Positions 8,623 through 16,902 of a DNA stretch of 64,000 nucleotides are shown here, piece by piece; within the stretch, counting starts at the first letter, position 1; every line of letters begins with the position of its first letter. The position numbers were made by a program, and so were the translations under genes. Source of the stretch: Algoriphagus sp. (lineage in GTDB: Bacteria > Bacteroidota > Bacteroidia > Cytophagales > Cyclobacteriaceae). Location of the stretch: positions 448,112-512,111 of the forward strand of contig JAQSDM010000012.1 of assembly GCA_029945945.1 (NCBI GenBank), given 5' to 3'. The notes below the pieces were generated by a model. The model made no database searches, was not told where the DNA came from, and saw nothing but the letters and a program-made list of their open reading frames with translations.

Positions 8623-9492
8623 CTACAAGGATTTTGTGCCATATACACTTTTTAGAAAATCCTTTAAATCAAGAGGAGGATGACCAATTAATTTCTTTAA
8701 TGTATCATCGGCATAATCAAACTCCCCGGCTTTCATGGTCTCGGCAATACTTGCCATCATACCCGTAACATTTTCCGGCAAACCATGTTGCAGCATGCCC
8801 TTTTTCAAATCTTCCAGTGGAATATCTACATAGTTTACAGGGGCATTTACAATATCCGAAAGCATAACAGCTATCTCTGTAAAGGTATATGCTTTTAATG
8901 CGGTGATATTATACACTTTATTCTGATGGGCAGAAGGGTTGGAAAGTACAACTGCATTGGCCTCTGCCATATCATTTCGTGACGCAAAATTTACCCTTGC
9001 ATCACCAGCACTGTAATAAATAGCTCCTGTATTGGTAAAATCTCCTAACAACATCGGTAGAAAATCAGCATAATAGGTATTTCCCATAATGGTATAAGGA
9101 ATTCCTGATGCTTTAATCTCTGCTTCTGTTTTTACGTGATCCATACCTCCACTGAATTTGGAATCAGGGGAAGATTTCAGCACACTGGTGTAAACGATAT
9201 GCTTTATGCCACTCTCTTTTGCCGCTTTTATGGCATTAGAATGCTGCTCATAACGTCCGGTTATGGAACTTGATGAAACCAGTAAAAGGACATCTACCCC
9301 CCGCATAGCCGCAAGCAATGAATCATAATTAAAGTAATCTCCTATGGCAATATCCACTCCTTTTTTTTTGAATGGAGCTCCTTTTTCTTCGGTTCTTACC
9401 AATGCCCTAATTGGGGTTTTAGGATTTTTTTTCAATAAAGATTCGATAGTGGCCGCCCCTAAATGCCCGTTGGCTCCTGTAATTAATATCAT
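8623..9492 (-). CDS. NmrA-type NAD(P)H:quinone oxidoreductase-like protein
   Basis: A 289-aa Rossmann protein that starts with TGANGHLGAA and carries the features of the QorB/YtfG group: a GIKHIVYTSV strand, an SGIPYTIMGNTYYADFLP region and an NITALKAYTFTEIA C-terminal segment. These enzymes reduce quinones with NAD(P)H. It is the first gene below the ArsR regulator, after a 97-nt gap that holds a palindrome, so it is the likely head of the regulated transcript. Confidence 0.85.
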   Translation of the reverse strand: MILITGANGHLGAATIESLLKKNPKTPIRALVRTEEKGAPFKKKGVDIAIGDYFNYDSLLAAMRGVDVLLLVSSSSITGRYEQHSNAIKAAKESGIKHIVYTSVLKSSPDSKFSGGMDHVKTEAEIKASGIPYTIMGNTYYADFLPMLLGDFTNTGAIYYSAGDARVNFASRNDMAEANAVVLSNPSAHQNKVYNITALKAYTFTEIAVMLSDIVNAPVNYVDIPLEDLKKGMLQHGLPENVTGMMASIAETMKAGEFDYADDTLKKLIGHPPLDLKDFLKSVYGTKSL

Positions 9493-9549
9493 AATTTTTT
9501 GTTTTTAAATTAGTTGGTAGATGTTTTCACAAACTTAATCAAAATTAAA

Positions 9550-9569
9550 AGATATATTGAAATATATCT
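9550..9569. promoter_or_regulatory. Candidate ArsR operator (AGATATAT-N4-ATATATCT)
   Basis: Perfect inverted repeat with 8-bp arms and a 4-bp centre in the gap between the ArsR gene and the first SDR gene. Half of it (ATATATTGAA) occurs again at 9570-9579. AT-rich palindromes of this shape are common for ArsR/SmtB repressors. The assignment is by shape and position only. Confidence 0.45.
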
Positions 9570-9588
9570 ATATATTGAATAAAAAAAA

Positions 9589-9861
9589 TTACTTGACCAA
9601 TTCTTCTTTAAGGGATGTGAGGTATTTTTCTAACAACTTCTTATTTACCGATAAAAGCGAATGTTGTCCATCCTTTTTTGCATGGATAAGTCCGCAATCA
9701 AACAGTATTTTAGAGTGGTGTGAAATGGTAGGTTGAGAAAGCGTAAAGTGGCCTTCCAATTCACTGCAACTGATTTCTCCTTTTGCCATGAGTATCTTTA
9801 GAATTTTGAACCGCGTGGCATCAGCCAGTGCTTTTGATATTTTGAGCAAATCCATTGTCAT
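9589..9861 (-). CDS. ArsR-family winged-helix regulator
   Basis: Small (90 aa) transcriptional repressor with a typical ArsR helix-turn-helix: DATRFKILKILMAKGEISCSELE, then LSQPTISHHSKILFDCGLI as recognition helix and wing. It lacks a clear CxC metal site in the usual helix position; the two cysteines (in ISCSEL and LFDCGLI) are too sparse to call metal sensing, so a redox or organic signal is equally possible. It lies directly upstream of nine same-strand genes that it may control. Confidence 0.88.
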   Translation of the reverse strand: MTMDLLKISKALADATRFKILKILMAKGEISCSELEGHFTLSQPTISHHSKILFDCGLIHAKKDGQHSLLSVNKKLLEKYLTSLKEELVK

Positions 9862-10144
9862 TTTGTTTTTTGTAAAGATAATGTTTTGTAAAGAATTTTA
9901 CTGTTGACCAAAACTAATAGCGAATAAAATAAGGTGCTTTATTGCTGGCCAGGCTGAACTTTATAAGTATAATATACTTAGGGTATGGATGATATTACTG
10001 ACCTATCTCGAATTCACACTGCCTACTATTTATAGTCTGGCGCGGCTATGGCATGTGCCAAATGCTTGGGGCAATTCGGATGACAACTCTTCTTAAAAAT
10101 GCGAAGGGTCGGGCCGTTTCTTTTTCTCTCCATGCGTTGGCATA
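9862..10144. other. Intergenic stretch between DUF2971 remnant and ArsR gene
   Basis: About 280 bp with no supported gene. It holds a 15-bp AT palindrome (AAGTATAATATACTT, 9965-9979) and a GC-richer part with short hairpins such as GGCATGTGCC near 10050. The part next to the DUF2971 remnant (CCATGCGTTGGCA on the plus strand, around 10130) may belong to a cassette-type recombination site, but I could not fold it convincingly. Confidence 0.4.
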
Positions 10145-10225
10145 TTATTCATAATATTCCCATTCAATAAATTCTAGGTCTTTCCCGTTTGTCGGTTTAC
10201 ATTCAAAGTATTGTAGTTCTTTTGC
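10145..10225 (-). pseudogene. Detached C-terminal extension of the DUF2971 gene
   Basis: In the same frame as the DUF2971 gene and directly after its stop codon, 26 codons read AKELQYFECKPTNGK followed by DLEFIEWEYYE and a TAA at 10145-10147. The length and composition look like the true end of the protein. A single C-to-T change (CAA to TAA) at 10228 would explain the split. Sequencing error is an alternative. Confidence 0.6.
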
Positions 10226-11224
10226 TTACTTATCAAAAATGTGAAAGATTCTCTTCTTTACGTTTTCTGGAGTTCGCATACCAAAATAGATAGCTTTCAG
10301 ACTTTCAAGTGGATAATGTCGGATTCTTTCTTCTGGTTCTTGGGGATTTCCAAAGTTTATATGAATCGCTCTCCATTCCTTTTCATATTTCCACGGTGCA
10401 GTTTTGGTAGAGAAAACCCATTCTAATTGATGAGCAAAATGATGTGTCCAAGGTTTTGAAAGACCTATCAAATCACAATCGTGTTCATTTTCAAAAACTT
10501 GTGAAAACTCGAAAAAATTTATAAACGGCTGTTCGCTCTCATAATTAACTTTTTTAATTCTGTCCCAATACACGTGGGTTTCTAAATCCCATTTGGATAG
10601 TCTTTCTTTGTATTTTTTGCAATCTAATTTCCTTCGAGCTTTCCCGATGTAAGGGAAAAGACCTGAATTTTCTAACGCAAACTCTAAACAGATTCCTGAA
10701 TGCTTGCTGGAATAGTGCGACCACATTAAAAAATCATCATTGCTTTCTGAAAAGCAAGTAGCATAACTATTTTCAAGAAATTTTGACGATATACGTTTAA
10801 GTACGCTTTTGAAATTCTCTGAATCAAATTGGAATTCTAGATTGTGTTTCTTTGATGCGGAATCAATAATGCTTTTAATATCAATATCCCAAACTCTTTC
10901 TTTTTCATCTTTTAGCTGGTTTATATATTCAAAAACCGTTTGCTGAAATTCTGCAACCTTTGTTCTGTTGTCATTGAATGCAAGTAGGTTTTTGTCGTTC
11001 TTCCTTTTTTTGTCAGTTAAGGCATCATTGAGCGATAGGGTTGACTTAAAAAGAAAATAAATCAGATATTCTACTTGCTCGGATTTCTCACAACTAAATT
11101 CAATCCGAGCCGACAAATCAAGCGGGTCATTCAATTCGAAGTAGGAAGCGAAGTACAACTCTTGATAGTAAAGTTCCTTAAAAAGAAATTCTGAAAGTGG
11201 GCGATATTTATAGAGAATCTTCAA
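10226..11224 (-). CDS. DUF2971 protein, probably shortened by an in-frame stop
   Basis: The 332-aa product has the DUF2971 hallmarks: an N-terminal LYKYRPLSEF and ELNDPLDLSA segment (about residues 4-40) and CFSESNDDFLMWSHYS (near 160-175), then KYEKEWRAI. The family has no proven reaction, but members are often found in defence and phage-linked gene neighbourhoods. The only start available is TTG at 11224, because the codons upstream give no ATG before a stop. Immediately after the TAA at 10226-10228 the same frame continues for 26 sensible codons to a second stop at 10145, so the original protein was longer. It may be inactive or still functional without its tail. Confidence 0.75.
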   Translation of the reverse strand: MKILYKYRPLSEFLFKELYYQELYFASYFELNDPLDLSARIEFSCEKSEQVEYLIYFLFKSTLSLNDALTDKKRKNDKNLLAFNDNRTKVAEFQQTVFEYINQLKDEKERVWDIDIKSIIDSASKKHNLEFQFDSENFKSVLKRISSKFLENSYATCFSESNDDFLMWSHYSSKHSGICLEFALENSGLFPYIGKARRKLDCKKYKERLSKWDLETHVYWDRIKKVNYESEQPFINFFEFSQVFENEHDCDLIGLSKPWTHHFAHQLEWVFSTKTAPWKYEKEWRAIHINFGNPQEPEERIRHYPLESLKAIYFGMRTPENVKKRIFHIFDK

Positions 11225-11260
11225 TTTCCTGCAGTGGTAATAATTTTTCAGTCAGCTATC

Positions 11261-11329
11261 CTTGTATGCAGCACAACTTTTGGCTATGAGTATTATCCCT
11301 AAGTGGAGCGGCATAGGTGGTGTTACAAG
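11261..11329. repeat. Long imperfect inverted repeat downstream of the SIR2 gene (attC-like?)
   Basis: On the plus strand nested arms read CTTGTA ... GCACAAC ... CTATG, a loop of about 23 nt, then CATAG ... GTGGTGT ... TACAAG. The outer (6 bp) and inner (5 bp) arms pair perfectly, and the middle 7-bp arms match at five of seven positions. Long, bulged, loop-capped palindromes between same-direction genes are how integron attC sites look, but the classical core triplets are not clear, so this is a shape-based guess. Confidence 0.4.
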
Positions 11330-11365
11330 TTTTTTATTATTTATTTTTTATTAAATGAACAGTTT

Positions 11366-12571
11366 TTATTCAAATTTAAAGGTTTCATCAAAGTATTCCT
11401 TTTTGACGATGATGTAAGATGAGGGTATGCCATAATCAAATGTGAATCTTTCAAAGATCAAATCCGGGTTGGGATTATGGATAATAATCTTTGGAAATGT
11501 TTTCCGTTTGAGAAATGCCGATTTAAACAATTGATCAGTTCTAATATCAGTTACAGGAAATGAATATCCTATTATATAGATTTCCTCTGCGTTTTCAATT
11601 TCTCTTTGTGCTTCAGCCCAAACTCGAGTAAATAATGTTCCAAATAAATCGTATTCTTTATTTTTTACCGGGGGAATTATTAATGGCATAGAATACAAAC
11701 CTTTATCATTCGATTTTCCTTCAGGCATCAAAGGGTTTTTAATTCTGCTTTTTACTATTGTATAACCTTCAGGAGCAGGTTTACCTATCAAGGGAAGATT
11801 TGGTGGATAATAGCCATATGAGAACTCTTCATATCCAGACATGTATCTACCAGCATAGGTTGCATATGGTTTAGTTGCTCGTTCGAAGACATAGAAGTCT
11901 TCTACATTAGTTTCCTGGCTTAATTCAAATTTGCCTTCTTTGCTAGGTATAATATGACTTGTAATCCAATTACTAGAACCGTGAAGTTTTAACAACTTCG
12001 GGAAATTTCGTTCAATAGATTGATCATCATTATAAATCCAATCATCCCTGAAAACGGCAGAAGGCTGTACAAAATATCCATTTCCACTATTCCAATCAGT
12101 TTCTTTCATTAAAGCTCTGTCCATCAAAGTATCCCAATTAAAAGTTATGATTGAGTCTCTCGTAGAAAGTTGTTTAGCTAAATTTTTATGAGTTAAAGAT
12201 TCATCACCATTCTGAATTTCATTTATTACACTTACAAAAAGAAATATCAATTCATTATAAGCCTTTAATTGTTGAATACCATCTGGGTGTCTAAAAATAT
12301 TTCCACGATGTAAAGCCTTGTACAATTTTTTTTGAATTTCAGAATGCAGTAATTCGATATCTTCAGAAAAATTCAAAAATTGGAGTGCATCAACTTTATC
12401 TCTATCAGATATATAGTTAATTAAATGTCCAATTAATACCCAAGGATTTTCTGAAATTTCAAGTTTTCTAAAGGTTTCAAAAAAGTCTAATGCAACAGGC
12501 ATTTTCACACCTGTTTTAGATTTGTTATAGCTTTTAGAAGCCCCTGCTCCAAGTATTATTGCTCTTTTCAT
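11366..12571 (-). CDS. SIR2-like domain protein (candidate NADase defence effector)
   Basis: A 401-aa protein with the SIR2 Rossmann landmarks: GAGAS nucleotide loop (about residues 8-12), TFNWD (143-147, with the conserved Asn and Asp), LKLHGSSNW (catalytic-type His about 197) and a late IIGYSFPVTD motif (333-342). This pattern belongs to bacterial SIR2-like proteins that in several known systems cut NAD+ during abortive infection; deacetylase zinc cysteines are absent. It lies 87 nt downstream of the GHKL-nuclease gene on the same strand. Its role as effector of that neighbour is inferred. Confidence 0.85.
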   Translation of the reverse strand: MKRAIILGAGASKSYNKSKTGVKMPVALDFFETFRKLEISENPWVLIGHLINYISDRDKVDALQFLNFSEDIELLHSEIQKKLYKALHRGNIFRHPDGIQQLKAYNELIFLFVSVINEIQNGDESLTHKNLAKQLSTRDSIITFNWDTLMDRALMKETDWNSGNGYFVQPSAVFRDDWIYNDDQSIERNFPKLLKLHGSSNWITSHIIPSKEGKFELSQETNVEDFYVFERATKPYATYAGRYMSGYEEFSYGYYPPNLPLIGKPAPEGYTIVKSRIKNPLMPEGKSNDKGLYSMPLIIPPVKNKEYDLFGTLFTRVWAEAQREIENAEEIYIIGYSFPVTDIRTDQLFKSAFLKRKTFPKIIIHNPNPDLIFERFTFDYGIPSSYIIVKKEYFDETFKFE

Positions 12572-12578
12572 TTAAAAA

Positions 12579-12652
12579 ATAACGTCAATGTAAGAATCGT
12601 AGTTTTGGTTGTGCTGTAGCAATGAAAGGCTCTAATTTCTACAAATTGTTAT
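12579..12652. repeat. Imperfect inverted repeat between the GHKL-nuclease and SIR2 genes (attC-like?)
   Basis: Plus strand: ATAAC-N5-TGTA(A)GAAT ... AATTTC TACA-N4-GTTAT. The outer arms (ATAAC/GTTAT) and second arms (TGTA/TACA) pair, with unequal spacers of 5 and 4 nt and a single unpaired A next to GAA/TTC pairing. Unequal spacers and extrahelical bases are attC traits. The 74-nt length also fits. No structure was computed. Confidence 0.4.
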
Positions 12653-12658
12653 GGCCTA

Positions 12659-14569
12659 TTAATTTTCTAATAAGTTCATTTGACCGTTAAGCTCTTCTTC
12701 CAGTCTTACATTTTCGAGAAATGGTGAATTTTTTACTTTGTCATAAAGATTTAGTAATCGGCTGTTAGCCCGTTTTACTACAGTATCGTAAAGTAAAGGA
12801 ATTATTTTAGTTCCCCCTTGATGCGTTTCCTGAGCTTCAAGTGGATCAATTTCCGAACCGAGAACGAAACATGTTATTTTATTTTCAGGAGTGACATATC
12901 CTTTTTTTGTTAACTCCTTCACATATCCCCATGCTTGACTTTTTTGCTCTGAACTAAGGGGAACACCTGGCTTTTTTAATTCCACTATCGTAAGTCTATC
13001 TACGCCAATTTCACCGCCTTCATCATCATATTTAGGATATGAGTAGAGACCTACTGTACTGTCACTTAAAATTGCGAAATCTGGTCTTTTTCTTGAGCCT
13101 TTCTCTATTCCTCCGTATAAATTTTGTATTACTGATGTCATTCCTTGATTTGAGGTGTATTCGATAGTTTCGTATTCGGGTCCAAAAATCCATAGGCCCT
13201 TTTTGAATAAAGGTTGCAACTCCTGAACCTCATCAGTATCCTTTGAAAGTACTTTGATTTTTAACTGCTCCAATAATTTTAGCCTAAATTGAAGTTCATC
13301 CAAAACTATTTTTGCAAGATCCACATTCCATTCTTCTAGAATCTCATTGAGATTATCCAGTTGATTTGGATCAAGTTCATATAGAGCGTGTATAAGGCTG
13401 AATTGAGATTGTGATTCCTCCAAATTGGCTAGGATTGTCCCAAGCTTTGCAAGTTCTGTTTCATTAATTGATGGGCATTCCTCCTGCACTTGAGTTATAA
13501 ACGAATTCCATTTTGTTTGACCAATTAGCCCAATCCTTTTAAGAGTTTGATTATTTTGTGATTTGATGTCATAAAAAGTTTCTTTACGTTTTTCTTTAGA
13601 AATATCCAAAACAAAATCTTTAACCTTGTTGAGTACAACCTCATTTACTGATTGAAATTCGTCACTATTTGATTTAAATCCAGACCAATCCGGATGTATG
13701 TTTTTTTCGGAATTTAAAATATCTGCCAAAACGATAAAGATAAATCTTTTGGCTTCTATACGTCTTCCGTCAATAAGATGATCCATACCAGTTCCTTTCC
13801 ACGAACACTCACCAACTAACCTCCCATTCACATGCCATGCAATGCCATGTTGATGGGTAGTTTTGTCAGTTGATAAAGTATCGATTGCAATTAGTTTAAC
13901 TTCTCCAAAACCTTCCACGGTTAGAATAAACTCCTTAATATTTTTCTCTGGTATATCTAGAAAGGTTATTTTTTCTCCATCAATTGCAACTTCGAAATTT
14001 GGGTCAGTAAGGAATCTCATACCAATCTCTCTTTTGATTAAATTAGCCGAGATTATGGGAATTTTGGCATTATCTGCATAAACCATTGTTCCATGTCCAG
14101 TTACTCCTTCTTTACTATCTATTTTCTGGAAGAATATTTCGCCTTCATTCCCTTTAAATACTTTTACAGTAACTTCATTATTCTTTTTCCATGTTTTAAC
14201 AAAGAAAGACGGACCAAAACAAAACCCTGCAAATCGTCCTTTGCCGTTTTTTCCAAAAGCAAGTCGTTTTGAAATAAATGAGTTTTCTCTAGGTATTTCA
14301 GCATAAATACCCTGATCTCTTTGCCTATTATATGCCAATTTTCTAAAACGTTTATCAAATTCGGATTCAGACATCCCATGTCCATTATCTCTGATGAAGA
14401 AAGAATTGTCTGATTCGTTAGGCCATTTGATTTCCACTTTAGAGGCACCTGCATCCCAAGAATTTGCAATTAGCTCTATTATAGCAATCTTTGGTTCACT
14501 CACTATTCCAGTACCAGTAAATGATTCGAGGAATCTCTCGTCAAATAATGCTGTTTGTTTTCCTTCCAT
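12659..14569 (-). CDS. GHKL ATPase fused to a C-terminal PD-(D/E)XK (Shedu-like) nuclease domain
   Basis: A 636-aa protein. The N-terminal ~200 residues form a GHKL/HSP90-like ATPase: N box ELIANSWDAGA, G1 RDNGHGMSESEF and a glycine lid GKNGKGRFAGF, as in MORC-like ATPases. A helical middle (about 330-450) follows. The last ~150 residues carry a nuclease signature: RPDFAIL (Asp about 497), then IVELKKPG (Glu-x-Lys about 530-532) and a QAWGYVKEL helix, which resembles the DUF4263/SduA C-terminus. Such a fusion suggests ATP-gated DNA or RNA cleavage. It is the first gene of the pair with the SIR2 protein. Family calls rest on motifs; the defence role is inference. Confidence 0.82.
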   Translation of the reverse strand: MEGKQTALFDERFLESFTGTGIVSEPKIAIIELIANSWDAGASKVEIKWPNESDNSFFIRDNGHGMSESEFDKRFRKLAYNRQRDQGIYAEIPRENSFISKRLAFGKNGKGRFAGFCFGPSFFVKTWKKNNEVTVKVFKGNEGEIFFQKIDSKEGVTGHGTMVYADNAKIPIISANLIKREIGMRFLTDPNFEVAIDGEKITFLDIPEKNIKEFILTVEGFGEVKLIAIDTLSTDKTTHQHGIAWHVNGRLVGECSWKGTGMDHLIDGRRIEAKRFIFIVLADILNSEKNIHPDWSGFKSNSDEFQSVNEVVLNKVKDFVLDISKEKRKETFYDIKSQNNQTLKRIGLIGQTKWNSFITQVQEECPSINETELAKLGTILANLEESQSQFSLIHALYELDPNQLDNLNEILEEWNVDLAKIVLDELQFRLKLLEQLKIKVLSKDTDEVQELQPLFKKGLWIFGPEYETIEYTSNQGMTSVIQNLYGGIEKGSRKRPDFAILSDSTVGLYSYPKYDDEGGEIGVDRLTIVELKKPGVPLSSEQKSQAWGYVKELTKKGYVTPENKITCFVLGSEIDPLEAQETHQGGTKIIPLLYDTVVKRANSRLLNLYDKVKNSPFLENVRLEEELNGQMNLLEN

Positions 14570-14654
14570 GAGTTTTCATTATTAGCTATAATACTTTTTG
14601 GTTACAGCATCACCACTTCCCTATTGCCTATATATCACCATTGTCCACAGGTCT

Positions 14655-15671
14655 TTAGGGATCTGCTGTGACCAAATTAAGGATTTCGTCGATCCCATCA
14701 AGTGGACTTTGAATATTTTTATTTGATATCGATAGCACATGCGTATATATTTCAGTGGTCTTACTACTTTCATGACCAAGGAGAGCTTGCACATAACGCA
14801 AATTTGTCCCCTTTTGAAGTAGATGAGTTGCAAAACTGTGACGCAAAGTGTGTACAGTCGCCCAAGGGTTTGAATTGCTATTCTTTATTGCTCTTCGAAA
14901 AACGGCTTGAATGCTTGTCGCTGAATACTGACCTCCTTCCTGCCCTTCAAATAGCCAATAACTGGGCTTATAAGCTTTGTAATACTCTCTAAGCATTACT
15001 AGCAGAATTGGTGAAAGCACAGTTTTCCTATCTTTTTTTCCTTTTCCTCCCTTGATGAAAATGTAACCATCATCAGAATGAATATCTCGTTTTCTTAGGT
15101 TTAGATATTCCGACGAAAGGTTGATAGCTTCACTTATTCTTAATCCAGCACTGTAAATAAGCATCAATACAGCTCGGTGCTTTATATTCTCCACACTGCA
15201 AAGGATTGCTTTGATCTCTTCCTGACTGAGTACATTGGGCAGCGTTAGGCTTTTCTTAGGTCGTTGGATATCATAAATAGTCCGTTCTCTACCCAGCACG
15301 TGTTCATAATACGCCTTAATCGCGTTTATCAACGTATTTTGCGCACTTTCTGAAATTTTATATTTGGTGATCTGATGATAGACAAAGGCTTCTATTTCTT
15401 CCTTTGTCACATCCTTAATATTTCGACTTTCAAAAAAAGATAAAAATTGAGTTAATGATGATCAATAGTTCTTTACTGTAGATGGGCTATAGGCTTTAAG
15501 AATTAATTTCTGCTCCAAATCTGCCAGTGCCTGGACGGATTGCGTATTCATGATTCTAACTGGTACTGCAACTTTTCTTTCAGATGGCCTGACTTCAGAT
15601 TTACCTTTATATAACATTTGAAGTTGATCCCAATTAGCTTTTGTATTGACGAGACTCCAAAGTATTCCACT
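14655..15671 (-). pseudogene. Tyrosine recombinase pseudogene (truncated N-terminus, internal TGA)
   Basis: The track shows 251 aa from a GTG at 15410 with a complete catalytic domain (Arg in SAGLRISEA, Lys in GKGKKDRK, HTLRH, LGH and the EIYTHV tyrosine). Upstream the same frame continues through AYSPSTVKNY, a TGA at 15462-15464, and SSLTQFLSFFE, which together form the SAM-like core-binding domain; a CGA-to-TGA change would explain the stop. Further upstream it reads QLQMLYKGKSEVRPSERK to a TAA at 15672-15674, where the usual N-terminal start is missing. It is therefore a decayed integrase whose 5' end is lost at the edge of the neighbouring element. Confidence 0.85.
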
Positions 15672-15693
15672 TTAACCCCCAGACCGAATATTG

Positions 15694-16710
15694 TCACTTG
15701 TGAACCCCACCCACCAAAAATGCATTAACATCCTCAAAACCAGAAAAGTGACATCTTTGATCAGAAACATTCGTTTGGATCTTCCAGATTTCCATCGCTT
15801 CTGAAGGAATGATTTTCATATTGGAAAGGAGAATTCCAATTTTGTCCCTACTCCCCCTCAATGCCTCCAAATCCCAATCGGTAGGTGATCCTTTTTGAAG
15901 GCAATAACGGAATAGCTGGGCTACTCTAATAAAATTAATTGTACACTTCTCTCCCGTAACATCATTATCCAAATAGAGATCAACTACTTCACACTCTTCC
16001 AAAACATCCAGAATTAAGCGAAAACTGAGATTGGCAGTACTATTCAGAATAATGGCTTTGAAATCTGTAGCTCTAGAAAGCTTCAGATAACTCAGAAAGT
16101 CAAACCAGCCTTCAAAAACTTTGATGCCTTTAACAGTCCCAAGGATTCGAATTGAAGTACCTCCTCCAAGAATGTTCCCCTTAAAAATAGAGGATCGAAG
16201 TACCCATCCACCCGATTCATTTGGAAAACCCACTGCGAAATATCGCTTTCCCTTATTCCGCCAATGCACCTCTTTACCGAAAGGAGCAATATCCTGAAGA
16301 TCAATACCCCTGCCTCGAATGTATTGGATAAGTGCATCATGGCTGATCTCAGCCACCTTTTCCACCACTATTTTCTGGGCAATCTCAGGTTTTTGTCTAG
16401 GAACAAATTTTCTTACCGGAACTGATCCAGAGAGGCTTTCCACTGATTCGAAGAAGGTTTTGTTTTCAAATTCCTGGACTGCTGCGATAACGTCTCCGCC
16501 CTTTCCTGCGGCATGATCATACCACACATTCGCTTTGTCATCTACGGCAATCGAGCCAGTCCGCTGTTCCAGGAAACCAAAAAAATATTCTTTCCCGTGG
16601 ATGCCTTCGAATTTCAGAAATCCTGATCTGACCAGGCTATGGAAATAATCCAGCACAGGGAATTCCTGTTTGATTCTGGCAGCCGCTTGTTTTACTTCAG
16701 AGTAGTTCAT
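15694..16710 (-). CDS. Toprim/primase-like protein of the integrated element
   Basis: Predicted replication primase of the mobile element, about 338 aa from the ATG at 16710 (MNYSEVKQAAARIKQ); the track start at 16737 adds nine unlikely residues. The N-terminus resembles the DnaG-type CHC2 region of Bacteroidota mobile elements (WYDHAAGKGGDVIAAVQEF), but I see no zinc-binding Cys-His cluster. A Toprim-like part follows: VFEGWFDFLSYL (conserved Glu) and DLYLDNDVTGEK (DxD). It is the last gene of the int-to-primase run. It could start replication of an excised circle. Confidence 0.78.
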   Translation of the reverse strand: MNYSEVKQAAARIKQEFPVLDYFHSLVRSGFLKFEGIHGKEYFFGFLEQRTGSIAVDDKANVWYDHAAGKGGDVIAAVQEFENKTFFESVESLSGSVPVRKFVPRQKPEIAQKIVVEKVAEISHDALIQYIRGRGIDLQDIAPFGKEVHWRNKGKRYFAVGFPNESGGWVLRSSIFKGNILGGGTSIRILGTVKGIKVFEGWFDFLSYLKLSRATDFKAIILNSTANLSFRLILDVLEECEVVDLYLDNDVTGEKCTINFIRVAQLFRYCLQKGSPTDWDLEALRGSRDKIGILLSNMKIIPSEAMEIWKIQTNVSDQRCHFSGFEDVNAFLVGGVHK

Positions 16711-16847
16711 AATATTTACATTTTTATATAAATACATCTATACATAAATAATACATCTTATTGATTTAAAGGAGTCTTATCTTTCCTTTTGTCGTGAATT
16801 GTCGGATTACCTGCAAAAAGAAAAAGAGGGGTAGTGGTAAGTGGAAA

Positions 16848-16897
16848 TCGTACGATTCGCACACCTCGTACCCCTCGTACAGTTCGATTTTTACGAT
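16848..16897. repeat. CTCGTAC-type short repeats upstream of the primase gene
   Basis: The 50 bp contain TCGTACGATTCG, two CTCGTAC copies 9 bp apart (16865-16871 and 16874-16880) and TTCGATTTTTACGATTG, in the gap between the ATPase and primase genes. They could be iterons or an operator of the element. The copies are few and short, so this is tentative. Confidence 0.35.
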
Positions 16898-16902
16898 TGA
16901 GC

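Noticed and set aside
14621-14833. Minus-strand 70-aa ORF at the end of the recombinase remnant
   Set aside because: Alternate frame of the integrase catalytic domain.
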